The notes below the pieces were generated by a model. The model was not told the origin of the DNA and made no database searches. It was given only the letters and a program-made list of their open reading frames with translations. From Clostridium scatologenes (lineage in GTDB: Bacteria; Bacillota; Clostridia; Clostridiales; Clostridiaceae), in assembly GCF_000968375.1 (NCBI RefSeq), contig NZ_CP009933.1, positions 1,860,001-1,924,000 of the forward strand: DNA of 64,000 bases, in the 5' to 3' direction. Made by a program: the position numbers and the translations under genes. Every line of letters starts with the position of its first letter. Positions within the stretch are counted from its first letter, which is position 1. Below, piece after piece: positions 15,853-24,327 of the stretch.

Positions 15853-15880
15853 TTGACATAAAAAAAGCAGATGATATAAT
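15853..15880 (+). promoter_or_regulatory. strong promoter of the 56-residue peptide gene
   Basis: A perfect TTGACA (15853-15858) and a perfect TATAAT (15875-15880) lie 16 bases apart, one of the best sigma-A promoters in the window. About 65 bases of leader follow before the ATG at 15953. Confidence 0.7.
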
Positions 15881-15952
15881 ACATATAAATAGAATTTATA
15901 CCAATAATCTATAGAATTTATCTATATTAAAAATATTTAGGGGGATAAAATC

Positions 15953-16123
15953 ATGAAAAATATCATTGGAAAGGGAATAAGCGGAAAATATTATTTCTAT
16001 TTCAGCTGGGGTTACTTTTATTTTAGCGCTGGTTATTTTTTCTGCAAAAAAATATTTATTCCAATTTTCAATGAGTTTAATAAGTCAAAATTTATTTCGT
16101 ATAATAACCCTCTATACGTATAA
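15953..16123 (+). CDS. 56-residue aromatic-rich small protein, independent transcription unit
   Basis: The reading frame runs from ATG 15953 to TAA 16121 and encodes MKNIIGKGISGKYYFYFSWG and then a stretch rich in Tyr, Phe and Gly, one Cys near residue 31, and a basic hydrophilic tail. An AGGGGG ribosome site lies about seven bases upstream. A consensus promoter and a strong terminator bracket the gene, giving a transcript of roughly 285 bases. The repeated YFYFS-G pattern (FYFSWGYFYFSAGYFF) suggests a membrane-inserting or secreted peptide such as a bacteriocin-like or signalling peptide. No processing, export or immunity genes adjoin it, so this is only a suggestion. I recognise no family. 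Confidence 0.55.
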   Translation: MKNIIGKGISGKYYFYFSWGYFYFSAGYFFCKKIFIPIFNEFNKSKFISYNNPLYV

Positions 16124-16144
16124 GATTATAAATTTGATTTACAC

Positions 16145-16173
16145 AATAAGGCTCATTGTAGCCTTATTTTTTT
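16145..16173 (+). terminator. terminator of the small-peptide gene
   Basis: AATAAGGCT (16145-16153) and AGCCTTATT (16160-16168) form a stem with a 6-base loop, followed by seven T. Confidence 0.9.
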
Positions 16174-16345
16174 ACCTAATTTTATGTAAAATACATCAAT
16201 TATCTAATATGTAATTAAAAATCTCTATAGCGCGCAAGAAACTTTTGATTATATATTTAATAGTAAATCACTGCCACTAAATCATTGATTTCGTTTCACT
16301 ACTTAAGAATTAAATAAAATTTATTTATAAAGGAGATGTATTATA

Positions 16346-16771
16346 ATGGGAGATTTAAATAAAAATATAATTTTAATAGGCATGCCTGGTTCTGGAAAAA
16401 CTACTATAGGTAAAATTTTGTCTAAAAAGCTTGGATTTAAATTTATTGATACAAATGAATGTACAGATAAATCTTCATCTAAGCTTCCAAGTGGACAATG
16501 TTCTATAATTTCCACTGAAGTAGATGTATTAAAAAAACACTTTTCTATAAAAGAAAATGGAGTTGTAATCTTCATAGATAAACCTGTAGAAAAAATTATA
16601 GAAGATGAAGAAGTCCTTAATAATAGAACGCTTCCAAAGGATGAAATTCTTAATCTTAGAGAAAATTTTCATGAAAAATACAAAAGCTACAAAAACTGTT
16701 GCGATTTGCATTTAATTAATAATAATAACGTTAATGAAGTTGTATATTATATTTGTTCCCTTTGGAGTTAA
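16346..16771 (+). CDS. shikimate kinase-like P-loop protein, internally shortened
   Basis: The 141-residue protein starts as a shikimate kinase: ILIGMPGSGKTTIGKILSKKLGFKFIDTNE with a Walker A loop at about 12-20 and the first shikimate-binding Asp. Where the family has FR..E and the GGG loop, this protein has only a short Ser/Lys-rich link; the C-terminal part (GVVIFIDKPVEKIIED, NNRTLP lid) is again recognisable. Some 30 residues that bind shikimate are missing. ATP binding may survive, but shikimate phosphorylation is unlikely. It has a good AAGGAG site and an intact frame, so it may be a repurposed paralogue rather than a dead gene. Confidence 0.7.
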   Translation: MGDLNKNIILIGMPGSGKTTIGKILSKKLGFKFIDTNECTDKSSSKLPSGQCSIISTEVDVLKKHFSIKENGVVIFIDKPVEKIIEDEEVLNNRTLPKDEILNLRENFHEKYKSYKNCCDLHLINNNNVNEVVYYICSLWS

Positions 16772-16788
16772 TATAATATTTAAAGAAA

Positions 16789-16832
16789 GAAGTTACTACA
16801 AGTTGTATTAAACTGCATCTTGTAGTAACTTC
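16789..16832 (+). terminator. hairpin after the kinase-like gene
   Basis: GAAGTTACTACAAG (16789-16802) pairs with CTTGTAGTAACTTC (16819-16832). The T-run after it is poor (CCAATTTT). Confidence 0.6.
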
Positions 16833-16952
16833 CCAATTTTCATAATTACATTTAATATTCAAAAATAAAAAAACTTTTCCACTCTTTTATTTATATGAAC
16901 TTCTGAAGATATGATATTCATTCTTAATCCTCTATTTTCTATTACTTTCTTT

Positions 16953-17215
16953 CTATTTGAGCATTTTTTGATTTTCTCTAAATCTTTGAAATTTTATAAG
17001 TGTTGCTCAAGTATTATCACAACACCTTCTTGTATGATTTCTACTTTCATCATAAAAAATCTACCCATATTCAGGGTTTTCACAAACTTTAATTCGTTGT
17101 ATATCATATTTTGTTATCAATTCAAGAAAAAATGAAATAATTTCAAACAAAATAAAACTCAAATCCCATTTAACAGCAATAGCTTTAAAAAGAAACTATC
17201 CTAAAAAAATTATAG
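16953..17215 (-). pseudogene. decayed CGNR zinc-finger (ABATE-type) regulator
   Basis: Read on the minus strand, one frame gives KWDLSFILFEIISF, then RIKVCENPEYG-stop-IFYDESRNHTRRCCDNT-stop-ATLIKFQRFRENQKMLK and a stop at 16953. This is the C-terminal part of a CGNR zinc-finger protein, whose usual form is C-x-NPxCGWxFYDxSRNxxRRWC. Stops replace the Trp after the Gly (17061-17063) and a later residue (17007-17009); a zinc ligand Cys is now Tyr and the RRWC Trp is Cys. A further in-frame stop lies near 17196, and the N-terminal part is not recognisable. With several lesions in about 80 codons the gene is dead. Confidence 0.7.
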
Positions 17216-17269
17216 CTCTTCTTTAATAACTAAATTTTAAAACAGCAAATTAAAAATGTTAATTCACAT

Positions 17270-17393
17270 ATTAATAATATTAATTCTAAACTTTAAGATA
17301 TAAATAATAACATTAATAATATTAAAATATAAGCAAATTAATATTAATTTTTTTAATTTTAGTATTGATTTATTTAATTTAAAGTGATATATT
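17270..17393 (+). promoter_or_regulatory. promoter and twin palindromes before the DUF2089 operon
   Basis: TTGATT (17365-17370) and TATATT (17388-17393), 17 bases apart, form the likely promoter. Upstream lie ATTAATA-A-TATTAAT (17270-17284, perfect) and a 14-of-15 copy (17312-17326), 42 bases apart, about four helical turns. They may be operators, although such AT-rich palindromes can arise by chance. Confidence 0.4.
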
Positions 17394-17419
17394 ATAAACA
17401 CAGGAAAGGAAGTGATAGT

Positions 17420-17782
17420 TTGCCATATAAGATTATTAGTAAATGCCCTGTTTGTTCTTCTAAACTTCTTATTTCAAAACTAAAATGTTCTAAATGCAAT
17501 ACTGTAATTGAAAATGATTTTGAAATGTCAAAGTTTGAATATCTCTCAGAAGAACAGCTAAAATTTATAGAAGTATTTTTAAAAAACAGAGGAAATATAA
17601 AAGATGTTGAAAAAGAGCTTGGCATCTCCTATCCAACCGTAAGATCAAAATTAGATGAAGTTATAATTTCTCTTGGATACAAAGTAGCAAAGGAACCTTC
17701 AGTAGATAAAAAGAAAATAGTAGATATGCTAGATAAAGGAGAAATAACTCCAGATCAAGCAATTAAAATGCTAAATGAATAG
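17420..17782 (+). CDS. DUF2089 family protein (zinc ribbon plus helix-turn-helix)
   Basis: I start the protein at TTG 17420 (120 residues): AAAGGAAGTGA lies just upstream, and the only ATG in frame (17384) falls within the predicted -10 box. A zinc ribbon (SKCPVCSSKL, LKCSKCNTV) leads into a helix-turn-helix (EVFLKNRGNIKDVEKELGISYPTVRSKLDEVI) and a short C-terminal SHOCT-like helix pair (KKKIVDMLDKGEITPDQAIKML). This matches DUF2089, which probably regulates the genes beside it. It heads a four-gene operon ending in an exporter. Confidence 0.85.
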   Translation: MPYKIISKCPVCSSKLLISKLKCSKCNTVIENDFEMSKFEYLSEEQLKFIEVFLKNRGNIKDVEKELGISYPTVRSKLDEVIISLGYKVAKEPSVDKKKIVDMLDKGEITPDQAIKMLNE

Positions 17783-17870
17783 TATGTTAATTAAAAGTAA
17801 CTTCATTATTACTTATGAAAACAAATAATTATATTAAAAAGTTTAAAAATTATAAAAAGGAGATTTTAAA

Positions 17871-18260
17871 ATGAATGAAGAAATATCAAAAATATTAAAA
17901 ATGGTAGAAGAAGGTAAAATAACTTCTGAAAAGGCAGAACAACTTATTGAATCACTTAATCCTAAAAATACATCCATTGAAACTTTTAAAACTATTTCAA
18001 ATGATGCAGATATTATGAATAAAATGCTCAAAATAAAGGTTACTTCTCACGATGGAGACGATGTAAATGTTAATCTTCCAATTAAATTTATAAAAACCAT
18101 GCTCAAAACCATAGGTAAAATACCAATAACTGATAATATTAAAGGAATGGAAAATTTAGATTTAAATCTTATTTCTGGTGCAATCGACAATAACCTTTCC
18201 GGAAAAATAATAGATGTTAAAAGCGCAAATGGAGATTTAGTAGAAGTTAGTATAGAATAG
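17871..18260 (+). CDS. SHOCT-like/YvlB-type protein of the DUF2089 operon
   Basis: The 129-residue protein opens with a SHOCT-like helical pair (ISKILKMVEEGKITSEKAEQLIESL) resembling the end of the upstream DUF2089 protein. The rest is a predicted beta region with LKIKVTSHDGDDVNVNLPIKFIKTML and a closing GKIIDVKSANGDLVEVSIE. Such proteins accompany DUF2089 regulators and PspC/YvlB-like envelope-stress genes. It has no membrane segment. The function is unknown; binding to the partner proteins is a guess from the shared helix pair. Confidence 0.7.
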   Translation: MNEEISKILKMVEEGKITSEKAEQLIESLNPKNTSIETFKTISNDADIMNKMLKIKVTSHDGDDVNVNLPIKFIKTMLKTIGKIPITDNIKGMENLDLNLISGAIDNNLSGKIIDVKSANGDLVEVSIE

Positions 18261-18272
18261 AGAGGATATATC

Positions 18273-18524
18273 ATGAAAATATATATTAAATCGGGTAAAA
18301 TGAGATTTACAATACCTGTGCCTAATGTACTTTTAAAATTTGGGATTTCAATTGTAAATGCCCCATTTATTCAAAAACATATATCTGAAAAAGATAAAAA
18401 ATATGTAAATATGATTAACTGGAAGGAACTTTCAAGTTCTATTGACATATTAAGAGAATACAAGGGCTTAAAAATTGTAGATGTACACTCTAGAGATGGA
18501 AACCACGTTACTATAACTTTATAA
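18273..18524 (+). CDS. small conserved-type protein of the DUF2089 operon
   Basis: The 83-residue protein starts 12 bases after the previous gene with an AGAGGATAT site. Its C-terminal LREYKGLKIVDVHSRDGNHVTITL echoes the end of the upstream protein (IIDVKSANGDLVEVSI), so the two seem to share a domain. The N-terminal part FTIPVPNVLLKFGISIVNAPFI is moderately hydrophobic and could touch the membrane. No known function. Confidence 0.6.
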   Translation: MKIYIKSGKMRFTIPVPNVLLKFGISIVNAPFIQKHISEKDKKYVNMINWKELSSSIDILREYKGLKIVDVHSRDGNHVTITL

Positions 18525-18555
18525 AAAAAGTAATTTTAATAGATAAGGAGACAAA

Positions 18556-19821
18556 ATGAAACTTCAAAAAAACTTATCATTTTATATGTTAGGTAGATTT
18601 ATATCCTATATTGGAACTGGAATACAGCAAATAGCAATACCACTTTATATATTGGATATAACTCACTCTGCAATTATGATGGGAATATTTTCTGCCCTTA
18701 ATCTATTACCTAATGTAATTACATTACCCTTTGCAGGTATTTTAGGCGATAGAAAAAACAGAAAAACTATTATGATAATAACTGATATTGGAAGAGGAGT
18801 TTTAATATTAACTTTAGGTATTTTAGCCTCTTGGAACAGCTTAAATATTTACTCATTGTTTTTAATACAAATATTTATTTCCATTATGGATAGTATTTTT
18901 TCAGCATCATCTACTGCAATTCTTCCAGAACTTATAAAAGAAGAGGAACTTATGAAAGCTATGTCCCTAAGAGGCAGTAGTGATGCAATTTCCATGATCA
19001 TAGGTCCTTCTCTTGGAGGTATAATCTATGGAATTTGGGGAATAAAAACAGTATTTTGTTTAAATGGTTTATCTTTTATGTTATCAGCAATTTCTTCAAT
19101 TATGATAGTTTATAAAAACTTAAATGTAGAAAAAGAAAAAATAACTTTAAAATCATTTTTCATAGAAAACGTCAGTGTAGCTAACTTTATAAAGAAAAAT
19201 AAAGCTTTGAACCAACTATTCCTATTCTGCTTACTAATTAATTTTCTTGTTGCACCATTCTTTGATATAGTATTTCCCTATGTATTAAAAAAGTGTGTAG
19301 GTTTCAATTCTCAGCAATATGGTTATTTAATTTCATGTTTTACTGTTGGAATACTTGTTGGAAACATAGCCATAGGCATTTATTTAAAAAACTTTAGTAC
19401 AAAAATAGTAATAAAGTTTGCAATTTTACTTGAAGCAGCTATGCTTTTCATTCTTACATTTTCAGTATATCCAAATTCCATAAATTATCTTGGTGGACAT
19501 GACCTTAAATTATTTATAGTATTAGCAATAGTAATATTACTATGTGGGTTATTCAATTCAGGAATAAACACACCTATAAATGTAAATCTTCAAAAAATGG
19601 TCCCAAATGAAATGAGAGCAAGGTTCTTTGCCATACTTGGCGTGTTTTGCCAAGGAGCTGTTCCCTTTGGATCATTAATTTATGGATTCATACTTGGTAA
19701 ATTTTCTTACCAATATGTACTTTTAATTGTATCAATAATATTTTTCATTGCTTGCTTTACATTTATCATGAAGGCTAATGCAGAAGTATATGAACCCACT
19801 GTATTCAAATTCCAATCATAG
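18556..19821 (+). CDS. MFS transporter, drug/macrolide-efflux-like
   Basis: The 421-residue protein has about 12 membrane segments and the MFS cytoplasmic loop GILGDRKNRKTIMI after the second segment. The order and the LPELIKEEELMKAMSLRGSSDAISMIIGPSLGG stretch resemble the MefA/EntS-type (MFS_3) exporters, proton-driven pumps for macrolides or siderophores. It is the last gene of the DUF2089 operon, which suggests that export is induced by whatever the operon senses. Substrate unknown. Confidence 0.85.
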   Translation: MKLQKNLSFYMLGRFISYIGTGIQQIAIPLYILDITHSAIMMGIFSALNLLPNVITLPFAGILGDRKNRKTIMIITDIGRGVLILTLGILASWNSLNIYSLFLIQIFISIMDSIFSASSTAILPELIKEEELMKAMSLRGSSDAISMIIGPSLGGIIYGIWGIKTVFCLNGLSFMLSAISSIMIVYKNLNVEKEKITLKSFFIENVSVANFIKKNKALNQLFLFCLLINFLVAPFFDIVFPYVLKKCVGFNSQQYGYLISCFTVGILVGNIAIGIYLKNFSTKIVIKFAILLEAAMLFILTFSVYPNSINYLGGHDLKLFIVLAIVILLCGLFNSGINTPINVNLQKMVPNEMRARFFAILGVFCQGAVPFGSLIYGFILGKFSYQYVLLIVSIIFFIACFTFIMKANAEVYEPTVFKFQS

Positions 19822-19912
19822 AATTATATACTTTCTTAGACACTTCTAAAATTTAAGGCAAATCTAAAGTGTTGGTCTTATTAATATGCCTATTCACCAA
19901 TAAATTAACCAT

Positions 19913-21769
19913 CTAATCTATATCATCTTCATCTGACAAATGATATGGAAAAGTAGAAACAATTATATTGTTATTTCTTAACAACGTTTCTCTAATAAAA
20001 AAACTGGTATGGTTATGTAAAAACTCACCAAATCGTTCATGAGTGACAAATTCAGGAACAATTACTGTTATTTTTTCATTATCCCCTGCTGCTTTTGCAA
20101 TTAATTCAATGTATCCTATAAGTGGAGTAACTACTGCTCTAAAAGGTGAATATTTTGCAACAAGCAGTATCTCTGTATCCAACTCATTCCATCTAAGTTT
20201 TAACTTCTCCATTGCTTCTTTATCTGTTGAAATATTAAGCGCAATAACATTTTCACTTATACTCTGTGCATATTCAAGCGCCCCTATTGTTGCCTTATTC
20301 AAACTAGCTATTGGAACTATTATGACATGAGCGTATTTTCTTCTTAAGTCTACTTTTTTTAAATTTATTTTGCTAATACTTAAACCACTAGCAACTTTAT
20401 CATAATGATTTTTAATTTTTATCTGAATTAAAATTATAATTGGAATTAAAATTACAACTATGAACGCACCTTCATTAAATTTTTCAAATAATATTATTGC
20501 TGTTGTAAGTAAAGTTACTAAAGCACCAAAACCATTTATAATACTTCTCTTTTTCCAATTGTTACTTCTTTCTTTTCTCCAATGATTTACCATACCAAAT
20601 TGGCCTAAAGTAAATGATATAAATACACCAATTGCATATAGTGGAATTAGCCTATGAGTATCTGCTTTAAATACAACTACTAAAACACAAGCTATAAATG
20701 ATAAGGCAATAATTCCAAAAGAAAAGCTAAGTCGCTTACCTCTAGTAGTGAATTGTCTAGGGGCAAATCCATCTTTTGCAACTATATACATAAGCATTGG
20801 AAAACCAGTATACGCTGTATTACATGCCATAAGTAAAATTATAGCAGTACTAAATTGTATTATATAATACATTATTCCATTATGGAAAATGGCAAATGCT
20901 ATTTGTGAAACTACTGTAGGACCATTTGTAATTGGTACTGCTGTATAAAATATAGTAAGTATAGAGGTACCTCCGAATATGAAAAATATCAAAGCTGCTA
21001 ATAGTACCATAACAGTCTTTGCATTTTTTTGACTAGGTTCCTGAAAATTAGGAACAGAATTACTTACAGCCTCTACTCCAGTTAATGCAGAACAGCCTGA
21101 AGAGAAAGCTCTTAAAATAAGTATTATAGATAAGCTTTCTGTAGCATTTGAAGGAATAGAATACATTGGCTTTGGATGAATATTTAGTACAAAGTATTTA
21201 AATAATCCATAAACAATCATAAAAACCATACTAAAAATGAAAATATAAGTAGGTATAGCAAAAATTTTTGAAGATTCGCTTATACCTCTTAAATTTAAGA
21301 TGGTTAAAATTACGATTATAGATAAAACAAATATGACTTTATATTGCATCAAGCTACTAAATGCAGAAGTGATGGCATCTGCACCAGCACTAGCACTAAC
21401 TGCAACAGTAAGTATATAACTTATTATTAACCCTGCACCAGCAGACAAACCAGCTTTAGCACCTATATTTTCCTTTGCCACCTTATAAGCTCCCCCACCT
21501 TGTGGATAAGCTCTTATAATTTGAATATATGAAATAGTAAGTATTATAAGCAGTCCTATAATCATAAAAGAAGTCCATGTTAACCATCTATATGCAGATG
21601 CTCCTAAAACTATTAAAACAAAAAGAATTTCTTGAGCTGCATATGCTACAGATGATATTGCATCACTAGCCATAATTGCAAGTCCAAAAGGAACATTATA
21701 CTTTTCATGACTTCCCTGTTCATTAGCTAAAGGTTCTCCTAATAAAATATCTGAAAACTTTATGCTCAT
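19913..21769 (-). CDS. kimA: KimA-type potassium importer (APC superfamily)
   Basis: The 618-residue membrane protein matches B. subtilis KimA closely in memory: ASDAISSVAYAAQEIL, RAYPQGGGAYKVAKENIG, ILTVAVSASAGADAITSAF, LRAFSSGCSALTGVEAVSN and a cytoplasmic C-terminal universal-stress-like domain (from about residue 460) ending in VSTFPYHLSDE. KimA takes up potassium with protons and is inhibited by cyclic di-AMP bound to the C-terminal domain. I looked for a ydaO-type riboswitch in the leader and did not see one. It is a single gene with an AGGAGCG site. Confidence 0.85.
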   Translation of the reverse strand: MSIKFSDILLGEPLANEQGSHEKYNVPFGLAIMASDAISSVAYAAQEILFVLIVLGASAYRWLTWTSFMIIGLLIILTISYIQIIRAYPQGGGAYKVAKENIGAKAGLSAGAGLIISYILTVAVSASAGADAITSAFSSLMQYKVIFVLSIIVILTILNLRGISESSKIFAIPTYIFIFSMVFMIVYGLFKYFVLNIHPKPMYSIPSNATESLSIILILRAFSSGCSALTGVEAVSNSVPNFQEPSQKNAKTVMVLLAALIFFIFGGTSILTIFYTAVPITNGPTVVSQIAFAIFHNGIMYYIIQFSTAIILLMACNTAYTGFPMLMYIVAKDGFAPRQFTTRGKRLSFSFGIIALSFIACVLVVVFKADTHRLIPLYAIGVFISFTLGQFGMVNHWRKERSNNWKKRSIINGFGALVTLLTTAIILFEKFNEGAFIVVILIPIIILIQIKIKNHYDKVASGLSISKINLKKVDLRRKYAHVIIVPIASLNKATIGALEYAQSISENVIALNISTDKEAMEKLKLRWNELDTEILLVAKYSPFRAVVTPLIGYIELIAKAAGDNEKITVIVPEFVTHERFGEFLHNHTSFFIRETLLRNNNIIVSTFPYHLSDEDDID

Positions 21770-21964
21770 TAGTTATCGCTCCTATATTATTTTATAAAAA
21801 TATTGTAAGTATTAGTGTATATTAAGTGAAAATCTATAAATTTAACAGTAATATTAATGTATTTTTAGTATTACTTATTTTTTATTATTTATACTTTCCT
21901 ATAATTCTCTCACTTAATATTAATTTTTTTATTTCTTCAATAAGTTAACTTAAAACATTTTTAT

Positions 21965-22834
21965 CTATATATTAAGAGCTTGAGAACCATTTTCTAAACA
22001 CATTTTTAATACTGCATTTTTACTAAATCCAATATTCTCAAAGTGATTTATTTCATCAAAAATGCCATTAACCTGAGGCACAGCATATGCACCCGCATCA
22101 CTTCCAAGTGCAATTTTAACACCTATTTCATAAGCTTTTACTATATTTTCAATCTGCACAGTATATACTTTTCTTATTGTATCTATCTGATCTTTAAAAT
22201 TACTATCATTTCTTTTAAGTATATTCCCCAGTGGAGAAAGAGTAGGTACCCATACTATCTCTTTCTTTGCCATTTCATATATCTCCTTATCCGAAATAAG
22301 GAATCCATGTTCTATTGTATTAACTCCTGCCTTTATAGCCTGAGATACCCCCCGTTTACCATTAGCATGCACCATAATTGGAACTCCATATTCTTTTGCA
22401 CTTTTCACCATATATTCCAGTTCATCATGTAAAAATGCCACATCTCCCACATCACCAAATTTATCAAAATTAACTATTCCAGTTAATATAATTTTAAGAT
22501 GATCTAATTTATTTTCTTTTAAAATATGAAATTCTCTTTTAAAATCTTCTAATCCATCAATAGCTCTTCCTAAAAATGATCCATAATGACCTTTTTTACA
22601 AATTGCAAATATAGGTGTTCTGTATATTATTCCTTCCTCTTTTGCAATTTCCCGTGCTAAGCAGGAAGCAAATATTCCATCTCCTCCATCCCTTAAAGCA
22701 CATACATCTTTCTTTTTATATTCCCTCAAAATTTCAGTAAGCCATTGTCTTTGCAATTCAATTGGAGAATTACTCCACTGACTTTTTTTAAATAGGGCAT
22801 TATGAGCAATGTGTATATGTGAATCAATTATCAA
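21965..22834 (-). CDS. amidohydrolase-family metal-dependent hydrolase
   Basis: I take the TTG at 22834 (289 residues, MIIDSHIHIAHN), because AGAAGGTG lies just upstream; the GTG at 22843 is part of that site. Metal ligands of the amidohydrolase barrel are visible: HxH in DSHIHIAH, a Lys in HLKIILTG that may be carboxylated, His in VHANGKRG and IEHGFL, and the Asp in LGSDAGAY. Members open cyclic amides, imidazolones or esters; the motifs resemble the imidazolonepropionase/prolidase-type group. Monocistronic. Substrate unknown. Confidence 0.8.
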   Translation of the reverse strand: MIIDSHIHIAHNALFKKSQWSNSPIELQRQWLTEILREYKKKDVCALRDGGDGIFASCLAREIAKEEGIIYRTPIFAICKKGHYGSFLGRAIDGLEDFKREFHILKENKLDHLKIILTGIVNFDKFGDVGDVAFLHDELEYMVKSAKEYGVPIMVHANGKRGVSQAIKAGVNTIEHGFLISDKEIYEMAKKEIVWVPTLSPLGNILKRNDSNFKDQIDTIRKVYTVQIENIVKAYEIGVKIALGSDAGAYAVPQVNGIFDEINHFENIGFSKNAVLKMCLENGSQALNI

Positions 22835-22943
22835 TAAAATCACCTTCTTAACTTTTATTAAGATTACTATCCTTTTGATAGTACATTTCCCTTTTCTATA
22901 CCATATAATAATATTGTATAATTTTTATAAGGAGAAGTATACT

Positions 22944-24230
22944 ATGCAAATCCACGTTGTTCAAGCAGGACAATCTATATTTGATATTGCCCGATTATAC
23001 AACTCTACAGTTTCAGCAATTGTACGTTCCAATGAAGTGCCAAACCCTAATCAATTAGTTGTAGGACAGACGCTAGTAATACCTATTGTTGGAAGTTATT
23101 ATTGGGTTCAACCAGGAGATAGTCTATATAGCATTGCACGCAGCTTTGGTGTTAATTATCGAAGGCTTGCACAGATTAATGGAATTTCACCTGATACACC
23201 TCTACAAGTTGGATTAAAATTGTACATTCCACCACGCCCTAAAAGAAATGCAGAAATAAACGCATATATTGAACCAATAGGAGGAAATGTTGCTCCTGAA
23301 TTAGAGCAATCAGCTCGAAGTACAGCACCATTTCTCACATATCTAGCACCATTCAGCTTCCGTATTCAACGAAATGGAACTTTGGATCCACCTCCTCTAA
23401 ATAATTTTGCAGCCATAGCCAAAGCAAATAATGCAAGCTTAATAATGGTAGTTACTAATATTGAGGAAGGAAAATTCAGTGCAGAACTTGGAAGAATCAT
23501 TTTAACAAATACAGAAATACAAAATCGTTTGCTTAATAACATCATTGCACTTGCAAAACAATATAACTTTAAAGACATACATTTTGATATGGAATTTTTA
23601 CCTCCCGAACTGCGAGAAAATTATAACAGATTTTTAAGAAAAGCAAAAACGAGATTATCTTCTGAAGGATTATTAATGTCAACAGCTCTTGCTCCAAAAA
23701 CCAGTTCCACTCAAGTAGGTGCTTGGTATGAAGCTCATGATTATAAAGCTCATGGACAAATTTCAGATTTTGTTGTAATAATGACTTATGAATGGGGTTA
23801 CAGTGGTGGCCCACCAATGGCTGTATCACCAATAGGTCCTGTTAGAAAAGTGCTAGAATATGCTCTAACTGAAATACCTGCTTCTAAAATTATGATGGGC
23901 CAAAATTTATATGGATATGATTGGACATTGCCTTTTGTCCCTGGAGGTAAATTCGCAAAAGCAGTTAGTCCTCAACAAGCTATTGAGCTTGCTGCTAAGT
24001 ATAATGTGCCAATTAAATATGACTATAAAGCACAAGCTCCTCATTTCAACTATACAGATGAGGCTAGAAGACAGCATGAAGTATGGTTCGAAGATGCAAG
24101 ATCAATTCAAGCAAAATTTAATCTTGTAAAAGAATTAGGCTTACGAGGTGTGAGCTACTGGAAATTAGGTCTTTCTTTCCCTCAAAATTGGCTGCTTATA
24201 GAAAATAATTTTAATGTAGTAAAACGCTAG
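22944..24230 (+). CDS. LysM-GH18 spore peptidoglycan hydrolase, SleL/YaaH-like
   Basis: The ATG at 22944 has a TAAGGAG site and begins directly with a LysM repeat, so the longer reading is discarded. The 428-residue protein has two LysM domains (about 2-47 and 52-97) and a GH18 barrel (about 105-428) with catalytic D211-I-H-F-D215-M-E217. The layout is that of SleL/YaaH, N-acetylglucosaminidases that break down spore cortex during germination, placed in the spore without a signal peptide. It has a single-gene transcript with a strong terminator and marks the organism as a spore-former. Confidence 0.85.
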   Translation: MQIHVVQAGQSIFDIARLYNSTVSAIVRSNEVPNPNQLVVGQTLVIPIVGSYYWVQPGDSLYSIARSFGVNYRRLAQINGISPDTPLQVGLKLYIPPRPKRNAEINAYIEPIGGNVAPELEQSARSTAPFLTYLAPFSFRIQRNGTLDPPPLNNFAAIAKANNASLIMVVTNIEEGKFSAELGRIILTNTEIQNRLLNNIIALAKQYNFKDIHFDMEFLPPELRENYNRFLRKAKTRLSSEGLLMSTALAPKTSSTQVGAWYEAHDYKAHGQISDFVVIMTYEWGYSGGPPMAVSPIGPVRKVLEYALTEIPASKIMMGQNLYGYDWTLPFVPGGKFAKAVSPQQAIELAAKYNVPIKYDYKAQAPHFNYTDEARRQHEVWFEDARSIQAKFNLVKELGLRGVSYWKLGLSFPQNWLLIENNFNVVKR

Positions 24231-24250
24231 ATTATATTATTTCTCATATT

Positions 24251-24292
24251 ACTCAAACATAATACTTTTATTAGTATTATGTTTGGGTAATT
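24251..24292. terminator. terminator after the SleL-like gene
   Basis: ATTACTCAAACATAATACT pairs with AGTATTATGTTTGGGTAAT with one mismatch, loop about 5 bases. It lies between convergent genes and may act on both. Confidence 0.75.
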
Positions 24293-24327
24293 CAAAATCA
24301 TGTTAATTATTTCCTGGAAAATATTCC

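Noticed and set aside
16911..17135. A 74-codon plus-strand frame
   Set aside because: It is the opposite strand of the decayed CGNR zinc-finger gene and has no coding signature of its own.
21770..21960. Cyclic di-AMP (ydaO) riboswitch before the KimA-type gene
   Set aside because: The leader is short and AT-rich, and I could not find the conserved elements of that riboswitch.
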